From the NCBI GenBank assembly GCA_004193285.1, contig SECP01000027.1:38476-102475 (forward strand): a stretch of 64,000 nt of DNA, read 5' to 3'. The stretch is from Myxococcales bacterium. GTDB lineage: Bacteria; Myxococcota_A; Polyangia; Polyangiales; Polyangiaceae. Shown here piece after piece: positions 17,638 through 27,029 of this stretch (position 1 is the stretch's first letter; each line of letters starts with the position of its first letter). Below the pieces are notes generated by a model that was given only the letters and a program-made list of their open reading frames with translations, ran no database searches and was not told where the DNA came from. The position numbers were made by a program, and so were the translations under genes.

Positions 17638-17988
17638 CTACACCTCCACCAGCCCCATATCCACCAAGACTTGCCCGTTCGCGCCCTCCGGCGCGCCGAC
17701 GCACAGCTCCAGGTTGGACTCGGGCTCGATGTCGTCCACGATTGCCAAGGGCACGTGAACGGAGCCTTTGGCGCCGATCGGGAAGTAGCGCATGGGCTTA
17801 CCGTCCCGCATCAGCACGAGGTAAATCATCTCCGGGAGCGCGTTGCCCGCCCGCAAGTAGATGAGCTGGGTGCGCTTGTCGAAAGGCACCGTGTACTTCA
17901 CGGGCGGAGACAACGGCACGGCGCGCTTTAGGCCCGCGCCGCTGAAGTCATAAAGCCCTTGAATGAATCTCGAAGTCTCGAGCGCCAT
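17638..17988 (-). CDS. Small conserved-looking protein of the nirBD operon, function unknown
   Basis: 116 residues from the ATG at 17988 (MALETSRFIQGLYDF). A longer in-frame opening extends into the sigma-54 regulator gene and is rejected. The sequence predicts a compact beta-rich domain (VKYTVPFDKRTQLIYLRAGN, MIYLVLMRDGKPMRYFPIGA, VHVPLAIVDDI) with no signal peptide and no metal-binding cysteines. It ends two bases before nirB's GTG, and its stop TAG lies inside the nirB ribosome-binding region, so tight coupling is likely. I do not recognise a named family. A role as assembly or electron-transfer helper for nitrite reduction is only an inference from position. Confidence 0.65.
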   Translation of the reverse strand: MALETSRFIQGLYDFSGAGLKRAVPLSPPVKYTVPFDKRTQLIYLRAGNALPEMIYLVLMRDGKPMRYFPIGAKGSVHVPLAIVDDIEPESNLELCVGAPEGANGQVLVDMGLVEV

Positions 17989-18041
17989 CGATCTCGAGTC
18001 TGCCGGCGCGTCGTTTCCAACTCTTTTCCGCCGCGAGACTC

Positions 18042-20942
18042 TTAGTCGATTCGTAGGTGCTCGGCGCGCAGCACGCTGGGGGTGGGAGAAAATGCCATAG
18101 CGCGCTCGATCACGTTGCGTAGCTCGCGCACGTTGCCCGGCCAATGATGCGCAGACAGCTTGGCAAGAGCGTCAGGCGCCAGCACCGGCGGCTCTCCGTG
18201 GCGGGTCAGCTCCCTCAGGAAATGCCGCGCCAGGACCGGAATGTCTTCTCGCCGCTCCCGAAGCGGGGCAACGAAGATGGGCACGACTTGCAGCCGGTAG
18301 TACAAATCCTCGCGGAATTTGCCGGTTCGCACCAGCTCCGCGAGGTTTCGGTGGGTGGCCGCCAGGACGCGCACGTCAACGCGCAGCGGTCGCCGCTCGC
18401 CGAGCGGAAACACCTCTCCGTTTTCCAGGAACCGCAGGAGCTTGGGCTGAATGTCCAGCGGCAGCTCGCCAATCTCATCCAGGAAGAGCGTGCCGCCCGC
18501 CGCCGCTCGGATAACGCCAGGGTGGTCGGAGGTAGCGCCGGTAAAAGCGCCACGTCGGTAGCCGAAGAGCTGGCCTTCGAATAACTCGCGCGGCACCGTC
18601 GCGCAGTTGAAGGCGACGTAAGCCTTGCCGGAGCGATCCGACAAGTCGTGGATGGCGCGCGCCACCACTTCTTTACCGACGCCCGACTCGCCCGTGATGA
18701 TGACGGTGGCGTTGGATCCCACGAGGCGGCCCAGCTCCGCGCGGAGCTTGCGCATGGCCGGCGAGGCGGCCAGGAATCCGGGGAGCTCCGGCAAACGCTC
18801 GTCGCTCGTCACGCTGGCGCGGCGTTCGTCGTAGCCGCGGAGCGTCGCGGCCTCGAGCGAGAGCGACGCGACGGTGCCGAGCACCGAGAGCAGCGCTCGG
18901 TCCGCGCTCGTGCCGTCGCCGCTGACGCTGAGCCGAAAAGTGCGCCCCGCACCGTCGCCGAGCTCGATCGCAGTCGAGGAGGGCGGCGCGGTGCCTCCCA
19001 GCAGCTCGCGAGGCGCCCCCGTGGAGTCCAGCTCGTCCAGCCTCACCCCGCGCTCCGGGAAGAAAGACTGCGCGATAGAGACCAATTCGCGCAAGATCAG
19101 CGTCGGCAGCGCGCCGCGCACGGAAAGGCGCTGCAGGGGCACGACCAGCGCCTCCACGGAAGCGGCAGCGCGCCCGCGCCGGTGCTCGGGCTGTTGGGCG
19201 CGCTTTTCGCGGAGGCGCGCCATGCCGAGGCCCATGGATTTGGGCGGCGATAGCCCGATGCCGCTGAGCGCCTCTCTCGCTTTCTCGAGCTCCTCCCGCG
19301 AGCCGGGCTCGTCGTAGGCCTCGGCGAAGGAGGCGAGCAGGTAGCGAACGAGCGTCGCGTCGCAGCGGTCCTTGGCGAGGTCGAACGTGGCGGTCGCGGA
19401 CTCGAGCAAGTGACGGCCTTCGCTCCATTGGCCGCCCGCGGAGAGCAACGTGCCTTCCACGCGCCGCAACACCGCGGTGACCCACGGAGCGGGAAAAGCA
19501 TCCATCAGCCGGTGCGCGCGCCGCAGGGTCAACCGCGCCGGGCCGTCTTGCCCGGCGACTACCAGCGCCAGCACGGCGTGCGGCATCACGTGCCGCAGCA
19601 AGAATGGCCAGCGCTTCGCCTCCTGCTCCGCTCGCTCGAAGGCCGCTACCATCACCGCTGGCTCCGCGCCGACGCACAGGCTCTCCACTGCCTCCAAGAA
19701 CGCCAAGTAGGCGCGGCAAATGGGCTTGAGTGCCGGTACGTCGCAATCGCGCAGGCGCGTCATCAGCGCGCCGAAGCCGAGCTCCCCGCCGGAGAGATGC
19801 AGCACCCGTGACCAAGTCGGGATCGCGGAGAGCGGCGGCAAGCCGGTCTCGTTGCACCACGCGTCCAGACCGCTCAAGGCCGCGAGGGCCGCTTGAGGAC
19901 GACCAGCGCGCAGCTCCGCTTCCGCCTCCGAGCGAGCGAGCAGCAGCTCTTGAACGCCCGGCGCAGTACGGGCGCCGAGCAGCTGGCGAGCGCGCCGCAC
20001 CAGCTCGAGCACGTGCTCCGGATCTCCCAAGTTGTCCAGATCGCTCTGCGCCTGGTGCGCGAGGGTTCGCGCCGCCAAGATGGGGTAGCCGGCTTCGCGC
20101 GCGCGCTCGGACAGCGTCTCGAAGCTGCGAGTCGTAGCGGTGGCTTTGCCCGCCATCATCGGACGAAGGCCCTGAAACTCCTCCAAGTGGAGCGCCACCA
20201 AAGGCCGCAGGCCCAGGACCGGCACCTCCTCCAGGCGGGCGTATCCGCGCTCCAGGAGATCGCGGTCACCGACGAGCATGCCGGCCGAAAGAGTGGCCAG
20301 GATGCCCAGCGTGAGCGTCTCCGGGTCCGAGCCAGCGAGCAGAGCGTCGGCCCGCGCCGCCAGCGCGTGCACGTAGCCGTTATCGAACAGGCGCGCCTGC
20401 GGCAGCGAGCGGGCCAGCGCCGCGATCGCGAAGACGCGCCCGGCGATGGACGGGTCGAGCCGATTCGCCTCGGCGTCGCTCAAGGCGGAGGAGATCGTCA
20501 CGAGCGCGCTCTGGGCGTCCCCGGTGAGCACGAGCTCCGCGAGGGCCACGCCATAAGCAGCGAGCGCCCTCGCGTTTTCGGACAGCCCGCGCTGTCGGGC
20601 CAAGAGCAGGGCCAGGTCGTTCTGGCCGCGACGCGCCTCGCCGGAAAGCACCCGCTCGACCCCGAGCAATGCCTGCGCCCAGTCGTCCGCGGGCGCGCTC
20701 GGCGTGGCCAAACTGGCTGCTCCCGTAGCCGGCACGCGCTCGGCGCCGGAGAGGCTCGCGAGCCTCTCGAGCTGCTCGCCCCGTGGGCGGCGTGCTTCCG
20801 CCGCCGTCTCCGGCAGCTCCCACCGGTAGACGGTGTTCGCGGTGACGCCGAGCCGCCGTGCAAAAGCGGCGCGGCTCTCTCCGCCACGAAGCTCCCGGAC
20901 GCGCTCCGGAGAAACGGAAGTCATGGATTGGAATACTTCCAT
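18042..20942 (-). CDS. Sigma-54-dependent transcriptional activator with N-terminal XRE-type HTH
   Basis: 966 residues; a second ATG 18 bases downstream (20924) is an equally good start. Residues about 7-65 form an HTH of the XRE kind (RVRELRGGESRAAFARRLGV, then TANTVYRWE). About 90-630 is a long helical, TPR-like region. About 640-715 looks GAF-like. About 725-966 is the AAA+ sigma-54 interaction domain, with Walker A GESGVGKE, the sigma-54-contacting loop RRGAFTGA, Walker B GGTLFLDEIGELP, and WPGNVRELRNVIERA. The protein ends right after AEHLRID, so the usual C-terminal Fis-type HTH is absent and DNA binding seems to have moved to the N-terminus. It lies 53 bases upstream of the nirBD genes on the same strand, so it may control or be cotranscribed with them. 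Confidence 0.88.
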   Translation of the reverse strand: MEVFQSMTSVSPERVRELRGGESRAAFARRLGVTANTVYRWELPETAAEARRPRGEQLERLASLSGAERVPATGAASLATPSAPADDWAQALLGVERVLSGEARRGQNDLALLLARQRGLSENARALAAYGVALAELVLTGDAQSALVTISSALSDAEANRLDPSIAGRVFAIAALARSLPQARLFDNGYVHALAARADALLAGSDPETLTLGILATLSAGMLVGDRDLLERGYARLEEVPVLGLRPLVALHLEEFQGLRPMMAGKATATTRSFETLSERAREAGYPILAARTLAHQAQSDLDNLGDPEHVLELVRRARQLLGARTAPGVQELLLARSEAEAELRAGRPQAALAALSGLDAWCNETGLPPLSAIPTWSRVLHLSGGELGFGALMTRLRDCDVPALKPICRAYLAFLEAVESLCVGAEPAVMVAAFERAEQEAKRWPFLLRHVMPHAVLALVVAGQDGPARLTLRRAHRLMDAFPAPWVTAVLRRVEGTLLSAGGQWSEGRHLLESATATFDLAKDRCDATLVRYLLASFAEAYDEPGSREELEKAREALSGIGLSPPKSMGLGMARLREKRAQQPEHRRGRAAASVEALVVPLQRLSVRGALPTLILRELVSIAQSFFPERGVRLDELDSTGAPRELLGGTAPPSSTAIELGDGAGRTFRLSVSGDGTSADRALLSVLGTVASLSLEAATLRGYDERRASVTSDERLPELPGFLAASPAMRKLRAELGRLVGSNATVIITGESGVGKEVVARAIHDLSDRSGKAYVAFNCATVPRELFEGQLFGYRRGAFTGATSDHPGVIRAAAGGTLFLDEIGELPLDIQPKLLRFLENGEVFPLGERRPLRVDVRVLAATHRNLAELVRTGKFREDLYYRLQVVPIFVAPLRERREDIPVLARHFLRELTRHGEPPVLAPDALAKLSAHHWPGNVRELRNVIERAMAFSPTPSVLRAEHLRID

Positions 20943-21007
20943 TTGCCGTCACTGGATGCATCCGAAGTTCATCCATCTGGCCGCGGCGCTGACCAGTGCC
21001 GCCGTAA

Positions 21008-21024
21008 CTAATTGATCTTATTAG
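21008..21024. promoter_or_regulatory. AT-rich inverted repeat in divergent promoter, possible operator
   Basis: CTAAT at 21008-21012 and ATTAG at 21020-21024 are reverse complements separated by seven bases, in the 133-base divergent gap between the sigma-54 regulator and the EmrA-like gene. Short, AT-rich dyads of this size suit MarR or TetR repressors, but neither is encoded nearby. Tentative. Confidence 0.25.
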
Positions 21025-21075
21025 GCTCGGAAGGGTGCACGGCACGGCACGCGGTCTGCAATAGGGCCAGCCATC

Positions 21076-22299
21076 ATGGTCAGTGTCGCAGAATCGGGTG
21101 GTCCCCTCCTGGAAGCAACCTCGGGGAACGTGAAGCGTGCGCCTCGCCGCAAGGCGCTCGTCCTCCTTCCGCTGCTCGCAGCGGTCGCGCTCGGGGGCGG
21201 CACCCTCGCCTACTTCGCCGGAGTCGGCACCGAGACGACCGACGACGCTCAGATCGAGGGGCACGTGGCCTACGTCGCGCCGCACGTCGCTGGCCAAGTG
21301 AAGCGCGTGCTCGTGAAGGACAACCAACACGTGCAAGCCGGTGACGTGCTCGTGGAGCTCGACGACCGCGATCTGAACGTTCGGCTCGCGGCCGCGCGGG
21401 CGGATCTGGCCGCGGCCAAAGCATCCCTTCGCGCCAGCGAAACGCAGCTGGCCGTCACCCGAAAATCCGTGGACTCCAACTTGGTCGTTGCCCGCGGTGG
21501 CCTGACCCAGGCCGCTTCCGTGCAGGGCACGACGCGCGCCGGCATCGAGCAGGCCAAGGCCGAGCTCGTGGCCGCGCAATCGCGGCAAAAGCTCGCGCAA
21601 ATGGATTTCGAGCGGAATCAGCAGCTTTACCGGTCGAACGTCATCTCCAAGGCCGCCATGGACGCGGTGAGCGCCAGCTTGGAGCAAGCGGACGCCAACG
21701 TGGCCCAGACCGAAGCTCGGGTCGCCAGCGCGGAAGCTTCGCGTCAAAACTCCTCCGGTACGATCGAGTCGGCGCGAGGCCGGGTCATCGCCGCCGAGGC
21801 GGGCCCCGAGCAAATCGAGGCTTCGCAAGCGGCGGTGGAGCTCGCCAGCGCCAAGCTAGCTCAAGCTCAAGCCGCGTTGGAGCAAGCCGAGCTGAACGTC
21901 AGCTACACTCACATCAAAGCCGAAGTCGCGGGCGTGGTTTCGAGGCGCTCGGTGGAGGTTGGGCAGATGGCGTCGCCCGAGAAGCCGCTCCTGGCGCTCG
22001 TACCGTTGAGCGACACCTGGGTCGTAGCGAACTTCAAGGAAGACCAGATCGCGCACATGAAGCCGGGCCAGCCCGCGGATATCGAAGTGGACGCCTTCGA
22101 CGGCCACGCTCTGAAGGGCCATGTGGACAGCCTGGCCGGAGGCACGGGCTCACGTTTCTCGCTTTTGCCGCCGGATAACGCGTCTGGGAACTTCACCAAG
22201 GTCGTCCAGCGGGTGCCGGTGTTGGTCCGATTGGACGGCGCCGCCGGCCTCGAGCTGCGCCCCGGGCTGAGCGCCAAAGTCACCGTCGACACCAAGTAA
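21076..22299 (+). CDS. EmrA/HlyD-type membrane fusion protein
   Basis: 407 residues with a single N-terminal helix (about 27-48), then the TDDAQIEGHVAYVAPHVAGQVKRVLVKDNQ segment characteristic of EmrA-like adaptors. Two lipoyl-like halves flank a long coiled coil (about 110-275) rich in Ala/Gln/Glu. The second half includes NVSYTHIKAEVAGVVSRRSV, followed by a beta-barrel. It partners the MFS pump encoded 49 bases downstream. Together they export hydrophobic drugs across both membranes when combined with an outer-membrane channel, which is not in this window. Confidence 0.92.
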   Translation: MVSVAESGGPLLEATSGNVKRAPRRKALVLLPLLAAVALGGGTLAYFAGVGTETTDDAQIEGHVAYVAPHVAGQVKRVLVKDNQHVQAGDVLVELDDRDLNVRLAAARADLAAAKASLRASETQLAVTRKSVDSNLVVARGGLTQAASVQGTTRAGIEQAKAELVAAQSRQKLAQMDFERNQQLYRSNVISKAAMDAVSASLEQADANVAQTEARVASAEASRQNSSGTIESARGRVIAAEAGPEQIEASQAAVELASAKLAQAQAALEQAELNVSYTHIKAEVAGVVSRRSVEVGQMASPEKPLLALVPLSDTWVVANFKEDQIAHMKPGQPADIEVDAFDGHALKGHVDSLAGGTGSRFSLLPPDNASGNFTKVVQRVPVLVRLDGAAGLELRPGLSAKVTVDTK

Positions 22300-22348
22300 T
22301 CCACAGGCATCCACAAGTAATCCCCCGGGGTTATGTAAGAGCGTTACC

Positions 22349-23899
22349 ATGGAAGCGGAGCAAGTTTCTGGCTCGAAAGCGGGCATCACGGCGGTGGTGA
22401 TGACGGCGGCCCTGATGGCGATGATCGACATCACCATCGTCAACGTCGCCCTCAACGACATCCGCGCCAGCTTTGGCACCCCCATCGATCAGATTGGTTG
22501 GGTGTCGACTGGCTACATGATGGCCAACATCGTCATCATCCCGATGACAGGCTGGTTCCAGCGACGCTTTGGTTACAAAAACTACTTCGCGGGGTCGATT
22601 GCGCTCTTCACGGTGGCGAGCGCGCTGTGCGGGCTCGCCTGGAACCTGCCCTCTCTCGTGCTGTTCCGAGCCCTACAAGGGCTCGGCGGGGGCGCCATCA
22701 TCCCCACCGCCCAGAGCCTGCTGTTCGCCCGGTACCCGCAAAAAGAACACGGCATGGCGGCGGCGCTCTTCGGCCTGGGCGCCATCACGGGGCCGCTCTT
22801 CGGCCCGACCATCGGCGGTTACCTGATCGAGTGGTTTAGCTGGCACTGGATCTTCATCGTCAATGTCCCGCTCGGCTGCATCGCGGCCTTGTTGGCGCTG
22901 CGCTTCATTCGTGAGCCGGGCTTCGAGGCGCCGCGAGGCGAGGCGGCGAAGATCGACGTATTCGGGATCACGCTCCTCGCCGTCGGCATGGCCTCGCTGC
23001 AGTACGTGCTGGAGGAGGGTAACCGCGAAGGCTGGTGGGAGAACCGCCTCGTCGTCGCGCTGGCGGCGGTCGCGGCCATATCTCTGGTCACGTTCATCGT
23101 TCACGAGCTGGAGAGCCCTCACCCGGTCGTCGATCTACGGGTGTTCGGGAACCGTTCGTACACCGCCGGCACGGGGCTGAACTTCCTCACCGGCTTCGCG
23201 CTGTTCAGCGGCTCCTACATGTTTTCGCTGTTTGCGGGCTCGGTCATCCACTACTCGGCCCTCGACATCGGCAAAGTGTTTCTGGTCGCGGGCACGGTAT
23301 CCGTCTTCATCATGCCCCTGATGGGCCGGCTCGCGCCGCGCATGGATGGCCGAATCCTGCTCACGATTGGGGTGACGGTGGTCGCGCTCTCGCAGTACGT
23401 GGCCTCGCACTTGACCCAGAAGGCCGGCTTTTGGGACATGGTCGAGCCCAATATGATCCGCAGCTTCGGGCTCGGCTTCATCTTCATTCCGGTGAGCGTG
23501 ATGGCCTTGTCTGGGCTGAGCGCGAGCCAGCGCGGCAACGCGACCGGCTTGTTCAACCTGACGCGCGAGTTGGGCGGGTCCCTCGGCACCGCGCTGATGG
23601 GCATGCTGGTCACCAATGACATCAAGCGCTTCGGCTCGTACCTGAGCGAGAACGCCTACGCCTCGAACCCGCTCGCGCAGGAGCGGCTGGCGATGCTGTC
23701 GTCCTCGCTCGGCAACCAGACGGTTCAAAAGGAGCTCGTGGCCGAGAGCGTTCTGAAGCTGCAAGTCACGACCCAAGCCATGGTCCAGAGCTTCGAGAAC
23801 GGCTTTCGCTGGACCGCGCTCGCGATGTCGCTCGGCTTGGTCTTGATCCTGCTCTTGAAGCGGCCCCAGCCGGGCGTGGTCGTCGAAGGCGCGCACTAG
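22349..23899 (+). CDS. EmrB/QacA-family MFS multidrug exporter (DHA2, 14 helices)
   Basis: 516 residues with about 14 hydrophobic helices. Helix 1 carries DITIVNVALNDI, the acidic residue typical of proton-coupled DHA2 exporters. Motif C is present as GAITGPLFGPTIGGYL. The family hallmarks WVSTGYMMANIVIIP and GWFQRRFGYKNYF (motif A) are also seen. It forms a tripartite export system with the EmrA-like adaptor just upstream. Substrates cannot be read from sequence. Confidence 0.93.
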   Translation: MEAEQVSGSKAGITAVVMTAALMAMIDITIVNVALNDIRASFGTPIDQIGWVSTGYMMANIVIIPMTGWFQRRFGYKNYFAGSIALFTVASALCGLAWNLPSLVLFRALQGLGGGAIIPTAQSLLFARYPQKEHGMAAALFGLGAITGPLFGPTIGGYLIEWFSWHWIFIVNVPLGCIAALLALRFIREPGFEAPRGEAAKIDVFGITLLAVGMASLQYVLEEGNREGWWENRLVVALAAVAAISLVTFIVHELESPHPVVDLRVFGNRSYTAGTGLNFLTGFALFSGSYMFSLFAGSVIHYSALDIGKVFLVAGTVSVFIMPLMGRLAPRMDGRILLTIGVTVVALSQYVASHLTQKAGFWDMVEPNMIRSFGLGFIFIPVSVMALSGLSASQRGNATGLFNLTRELGGSLGTALMGMLVTNDIKRFGSYLSENAYASNPLAQERLAMLSSSLGNQTVQKELVAESVLKLQVTTQAMVQSFENGFRWTALAMSLGLVLILLLKRPQPGVVVEGAH

Positions 23900-23955
23900 C
23901 GGCGCGCAGGTGCGGCGCTGCACTAGCCGGGCGAGCAGAGGCTCACCGTGGAGCT

Positions 23956-25131
23956 CTACGTGCGGGCGGCAGTGAGCGCGGAGTCCAGCACCGCTACCGC
24001 TTCGTCGACCTCGGCGCGGCTCACGTTGAGCGCGGGCATGAAGCGGAGCGCGTCTTCGCGGGGGGAGTTGACGAGCAGGTTCCGCTCCGCCGCTTCACGC
24101 ACCACCGCTTGACCGCTGAGGCCCCGCAGCGCGAGCGCCAAGAGCAGACCGCGACCGCGCACCTCTCCTTGGCCGTGACGCGCAGCAAGGTCCCGCAGGC
24201 GGCTTTGGAAGTATTCGCTCGTCGCGCGGACCTGCGCGAGAAATTCCGGCGCACCGACCGTTTGCAAAACCGCCAGCATCACCGCCCCGATGACCGGGCC
24301 GCCGTTGAACGTGCCGCCCTGGTCCCCCGGCTCGAACACGCACAGATCTTCCCGGGTGACGAGCGCGGCGGCGGGCAAACCGCCACCCAGGCCCTTTCCC
24401 AGGGTCATGATGTCCGGCTCGACGCCGCTCGCCTCGTAACCCCACATTTGGCCGGTGCGGCCCACGCCGGTCTGGACTTCGTCCGCGATGAGCAGGAGGC
24501 GCTTCTCCCGCGTGAGCGCGCGCAAGCCGCGAAGGAAGTCTTCCGAAGCGGGCACGACTCCGCCCTCGCCTTGAATCGGCTCCAGCATGACCGCGACCGT
24601 CTTTGGACCTATCGCCGCCTCCACTGCGGCGAGGTCGTTCAGCGGAACGTGTACGAAGCCCGGGACCTTGGGCTCGAAGAGCTCGCGCCACTGCGGCTTG
24701 CCGGTGGCGGACATGGTCGCCAACGTGCGGCCGTGAAAAGCGCCCGTCATGGTGACGATCTCGAACGCGCCGCGGGGCTGGCCCCACTTGCGCGCCAGCT
24801 TGATGGCGCCTTCGTTCGCTTCCGCGCCGCTATTCGTGAAGAACGTGCGATTGCCGAAGGACAGACGCGCGATTTGCTCGGCGGCGCGCGCAGCGGGCTC
24901 GTTGAAGTAAGCAGGGCCGCAGTTGATGAGGCGGCTCGCCTGCTGGGTCAGGGCCTCCACCACGACGGGGGGAGAATGGCCGAGGCAGTTGACGGCCCAG
25001 CCCTGCACGAAATCCAGGTAGCGACGACCCGTGCTGTCGGTGAGCCAGGAGCCGCTGCCCTCGCGCATCACGACGCTCGGGCGGCGAGCGGTGACCATCA
25101 AGTAACCGAGATCGAGCCCCGTTTCATTCAT
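23956..25131 (-). CDS. Class III aminotransferase, ArgD-like (acetylornithine aminotransferase family)
   Basis: 391 residues from the ATG at 25131 (MNETGLDLGYLM); 158 in-frame codons upstream are of low-complexity composition and are rejected. The PLP-enzyme hallmarks are present: NSGAEANEGAIKLARKW, GAFHGRT, EPIQGEGGVVP, LIADEVQTGVGRTG, and the PLP lysine in TLGKGLGGGLPAA. The fold and length match acetylornithine/succinylornithine aminotransferases. No other arginine genes are adjacent, so a role in a specialised or ornithine-related pathway cannot be excluded. Confidence 0.87.
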   Translation of the reverse strand: MNETGLDLGYLMVTARRPSVVMREGSGSWLTDSTGRRYLDFVQGWAVNCLGHSPPVVVEALTQQASRLINCGPAYFNEPAARAAEQIARLSFGNRTFFTNSGAEANEGAIKLARKWGQPRGAFEIVTMTGAFHGRTLATMSATGKPQWRELFEPKVPGFVHVPLNDLAAVEAAIGPKTVAVMLEPIQGEGGVVPASEDFLRGLRALTREKRLLLIADEVQTGVGRTGQMWGYEASGVEPDIMTLGKGLGGGLPAAALVTREDLCVFEPGDQGGTFNGGPVIGAVMLAVLQTVGAPEFLAQVRATSEYFQSRLRDLAARHGQGEVRGRGLLLALALRGLSGQAVVREAAERNLLVNSPREDALRFMPALNVSRAEVDEAVAVLDSALTAART

Positions 25132-25429
25132 TGTCGGCCCGCGCAACTTGCCACGACCTCCCCTTCGCGGCGAGCGCTCGTCCAGGAATTTCGCGGCGGT
25201 CAGGGTGGCCTCGCAGCGGCTGCCGCTGCGCTCTCGTCTGCAGCAGCCCGCTCGATGGCGCGGCGCGCGGTCACTCGCACGAAAGCGCGGCGGCGCGCCG
25301 CTCGCTGAAGGGCCGCCGGTTTGGCGCCGCGGCCGGCCGGTGCCGCCGCCGGCACGACGAGGTCGCGCGGCCCGCGGTAGACTTCCGCATCCTCCGCTGT
25401 ATGGTTGTAGCGAGGAGCCGATTTTCGTC

Positions 25430-26371
25430 GTGGGCCCGTTCGGAGTGAGCGAGACGTGGTGGCGCTGGGCCGGGTGGGCGCTCGTGGCCGCGGCCGGTTG
25501 CTCCTCGGCGCCGCCAGCCGCCCCATTGTCTTCGTGCCCGCCGCGCTGCTCGAGCAGCGCGTCCCCGGTAGCGGGTCTTCGGGTGGTGATCTCCGAGAGC
25601 GCCAATCAGGTGTGCATGACCGAAGGCGGCTGCTTGGGCGAGCCGCTCGGCTCGGTTCGCGTCGCTCCTCTTCAGCCGCCAATTCGCCGGGCGTTGGCGG
25701 AGGCGCTTTCGAGCGTCGGCTTCGAGCTCGTGGCGAGCGACGCCGAACGCGACCTCGTCGCGGGGGTCGAGTGGCGCGGGACGGACACGATCGCGGTGGG
25801 GCTGAGTGACGTCCACGGTAGGCTCATCGACCAGGCCAGCTACCGCCGGAGCCTGGACCCTTGCCGCGCCCTGCCCGAGCTGACGTGGGAGACGTGCTGG
25901 GCCGCCAACTTCGAGCGCATGAAGCTCGCTCTTTCCAATCCCCTGTCGAGGTCGCCGGCCCTGCTCGCCTTTGCGCGCAAGGCCCGGGGCCAGGCCAGCG
26001 AGGCCCCCACGACTCGAGCGCCAGCTGCGCGCGACGACGTCGCCACCGCGCCGAGCTCGGCCGCACTGAGCGAGCGCCTGAGCGACCAGCAGATTCAGGA
26101 GACGGTGGCGCGCTACCGAGAGCAGGTGCAAAGCAGCTGCTGGCAACCGGCACGCGATGCGCGCGCACCCACCGCGCCTACTTCGGCGCGCGTCAGCACG
26201 TCCATCACGGTGGGCGCTTCCGGAAGCGTGCTGGACGTGAGAACCGGAGGAGACCCGCTCGGCTACCCCCGGCTCGCAGACTGCATCGCGGCCCAAGTCC
26301 GGGGGTGGCGCTTCCCGGCCACCAAGAACGCGACGACGGCCAGCATCCCCTTCGTGCTCACGGGCGAGTGA
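25430..26371 (+). CDS. AgmX/PglI C-terminal-domain lipoprotein (TonB-like energy-transducer fold)
   Basis: 313 residues from a GTG at 25430, preceded by GAGGAG; a GTG at 25445 is an alternative, and the open frame further upstream is not convincing. The N-terminus has a Trp-rich n-region and a hydrophobic stretch ending in VAAAGC, a weak lipobox. The middle includes a helix-rich domain with RRALAEALSSVGFELVASDA and two cysteine-containing segments. The last 75 residues (SCWQPARDARAP, SITVGASGSVLDVRTGG, LADCIAAQVRGWRFP) match the TonB-like AgmX/PglI C-terminal domain common in myxobacterial envelope and gliding proteins. No specific partner is evident. Confidence 0.75.
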   Translation: MGPFGVSETWWRWAGWALVAAAGCSSAPPAAPLSSCPPRCSSSASPVAGLRVVISESANQVCMTEGGCLGEPLGSVRVAPLQPPIRRALAEALSSVGFELVASDAERDLVAGVEWRGTDTIAVGLSDVHGRLIDQASYRRSLDPCRALPELTWETCWAANFERMKLALSNPLSRSPALLAFARKARGQASEAPTTRAPAARDDVATAPSSAALSERLSDQQIQETVARYREQVQSSCWQPARDARAPTAPTSARVSTSITVGASGSVLDVRTGGDPLGYPRLADCIAAQVRGWRFPATKNATTASIPFVLTGE

Positions 26372-26519
26372 CAGCGGACGAACCGGCCAGCTCCGAGTCG
26401 CGAGCCGGCCACGGCGGAGCGGCGCGTCCTCCCTCGGCCCCCCACCACCCTGCTAAACCATCGCTTTCGCTGAGCTAATTGACGGCGAGGTCCAGCGGGG
26501 GAAATAAAACCAACCGCGG

Positions 26520-26547
26520 TGTCGATCGGTGTGGAGGTCGTTCGTCG
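26520..26547 (+). promoter_or_regulatory. ECF42-type promoter B (upstream of orphan DGPF gene)
   Basis: TGTCGA at 26520-26525, a 17-base spacer, then CGTCG at 26543-26547, 48 bases before the ATG at 26595. The -10 element is an exact match to CG(A/T)C. No sigma gene lies nearby, so one of the two ECF42 factors elsewhere in the window (5075 or 51187) probably acts here in trans. Confidence 0.72.
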
Positions 26548-26594
26548 CCCAGGTAGAGGCTGCTCGGAGCAGCTCCCCCAAGGAGGAAACGAAG

Positions 26595-27029
26595 ATGCGA
26601 GTGATGGTGATCGTCAAGGCGAACAAAAGCAGCGAGGCCGGCAAGCTCCCCACCGAGAAGGACCTGACCGCGATGATGAAGTACAACGAGGAGCTCGTGA
26701 AGGCGGGCATGATGCTCGCGGGTGAGGGCCTGCACCCGAGCGTGAAGGGCAAGCGCGTCGTCTTCGGCCAAGGCAAGCCCACCGCGGTCGACGGTCCGTT
26801 TGCCGAGACCAAGGAGCTCGTGGCTGGCTTCTGGCTGTGGCAGGTGAAGTCGATCGAGGAGGCCGTGGAGTGGGTGAAGCGCATGCCGCAGAGTGAGGAC
26901 GAAGACGGGCTCTGCAACGTCGAGATCCGCCCCGTCTTCGAGGCTGACGACTTCGGCGAGAACCTCACCCCGGAGACGCGCGCCAAGGAAGAAGAGCTAC
27001 GACGGCTGACGAGCGAAGCGAAGCACTGA
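26595..27029 (+). CDS. DGPF-family (YCII-related) protein, no adjacent sigma factor
   Basis: 144 residues from the ATG at 26595, with a very strong AGGAGGAAA 7 bases upstream. VDGPFAETKELVAGFWLWQV gives the family signature near residues 65-84. Compared with the other three copies it has a charged C-terminal extension of about 25 residues (NLTPETRAKEEELRRLTSEA). It stands alone rather than beside a sigma factor but carries the same TGTCGA-N17 promoter. Its stop abuts the stop of the convergent receiver-EAL gene with no spacer (27029/27030). Confidence 0.87.
   Translation: MRVMVIVKANKSSEAGKLPTEKDLTAMMKYNEELVKAGMMLAGEGLHPSVKGKRVVFGQGKPTAVDGPFAETKELVAGFWLWQVKSIEEAVEWVKRMPQSEDEDGLCNVEIRPVFEADDFGENLTPETRAKEEELRRLTSEAKH

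Noticed and set aside
17989..18041. A sigma-54 (-24/-12) promoter before the nirBD companion gene
   Set aside because: A TTGGAAA-like string is present but the GC element is not at the required spacing.
20380..21828. A long minus-strand frame crossing the sigma-54 regulator and the EmrA gene
   Set aside because: It runs through two well-supported genes, one of them on the opposite strand, and lacks recognisable domains.
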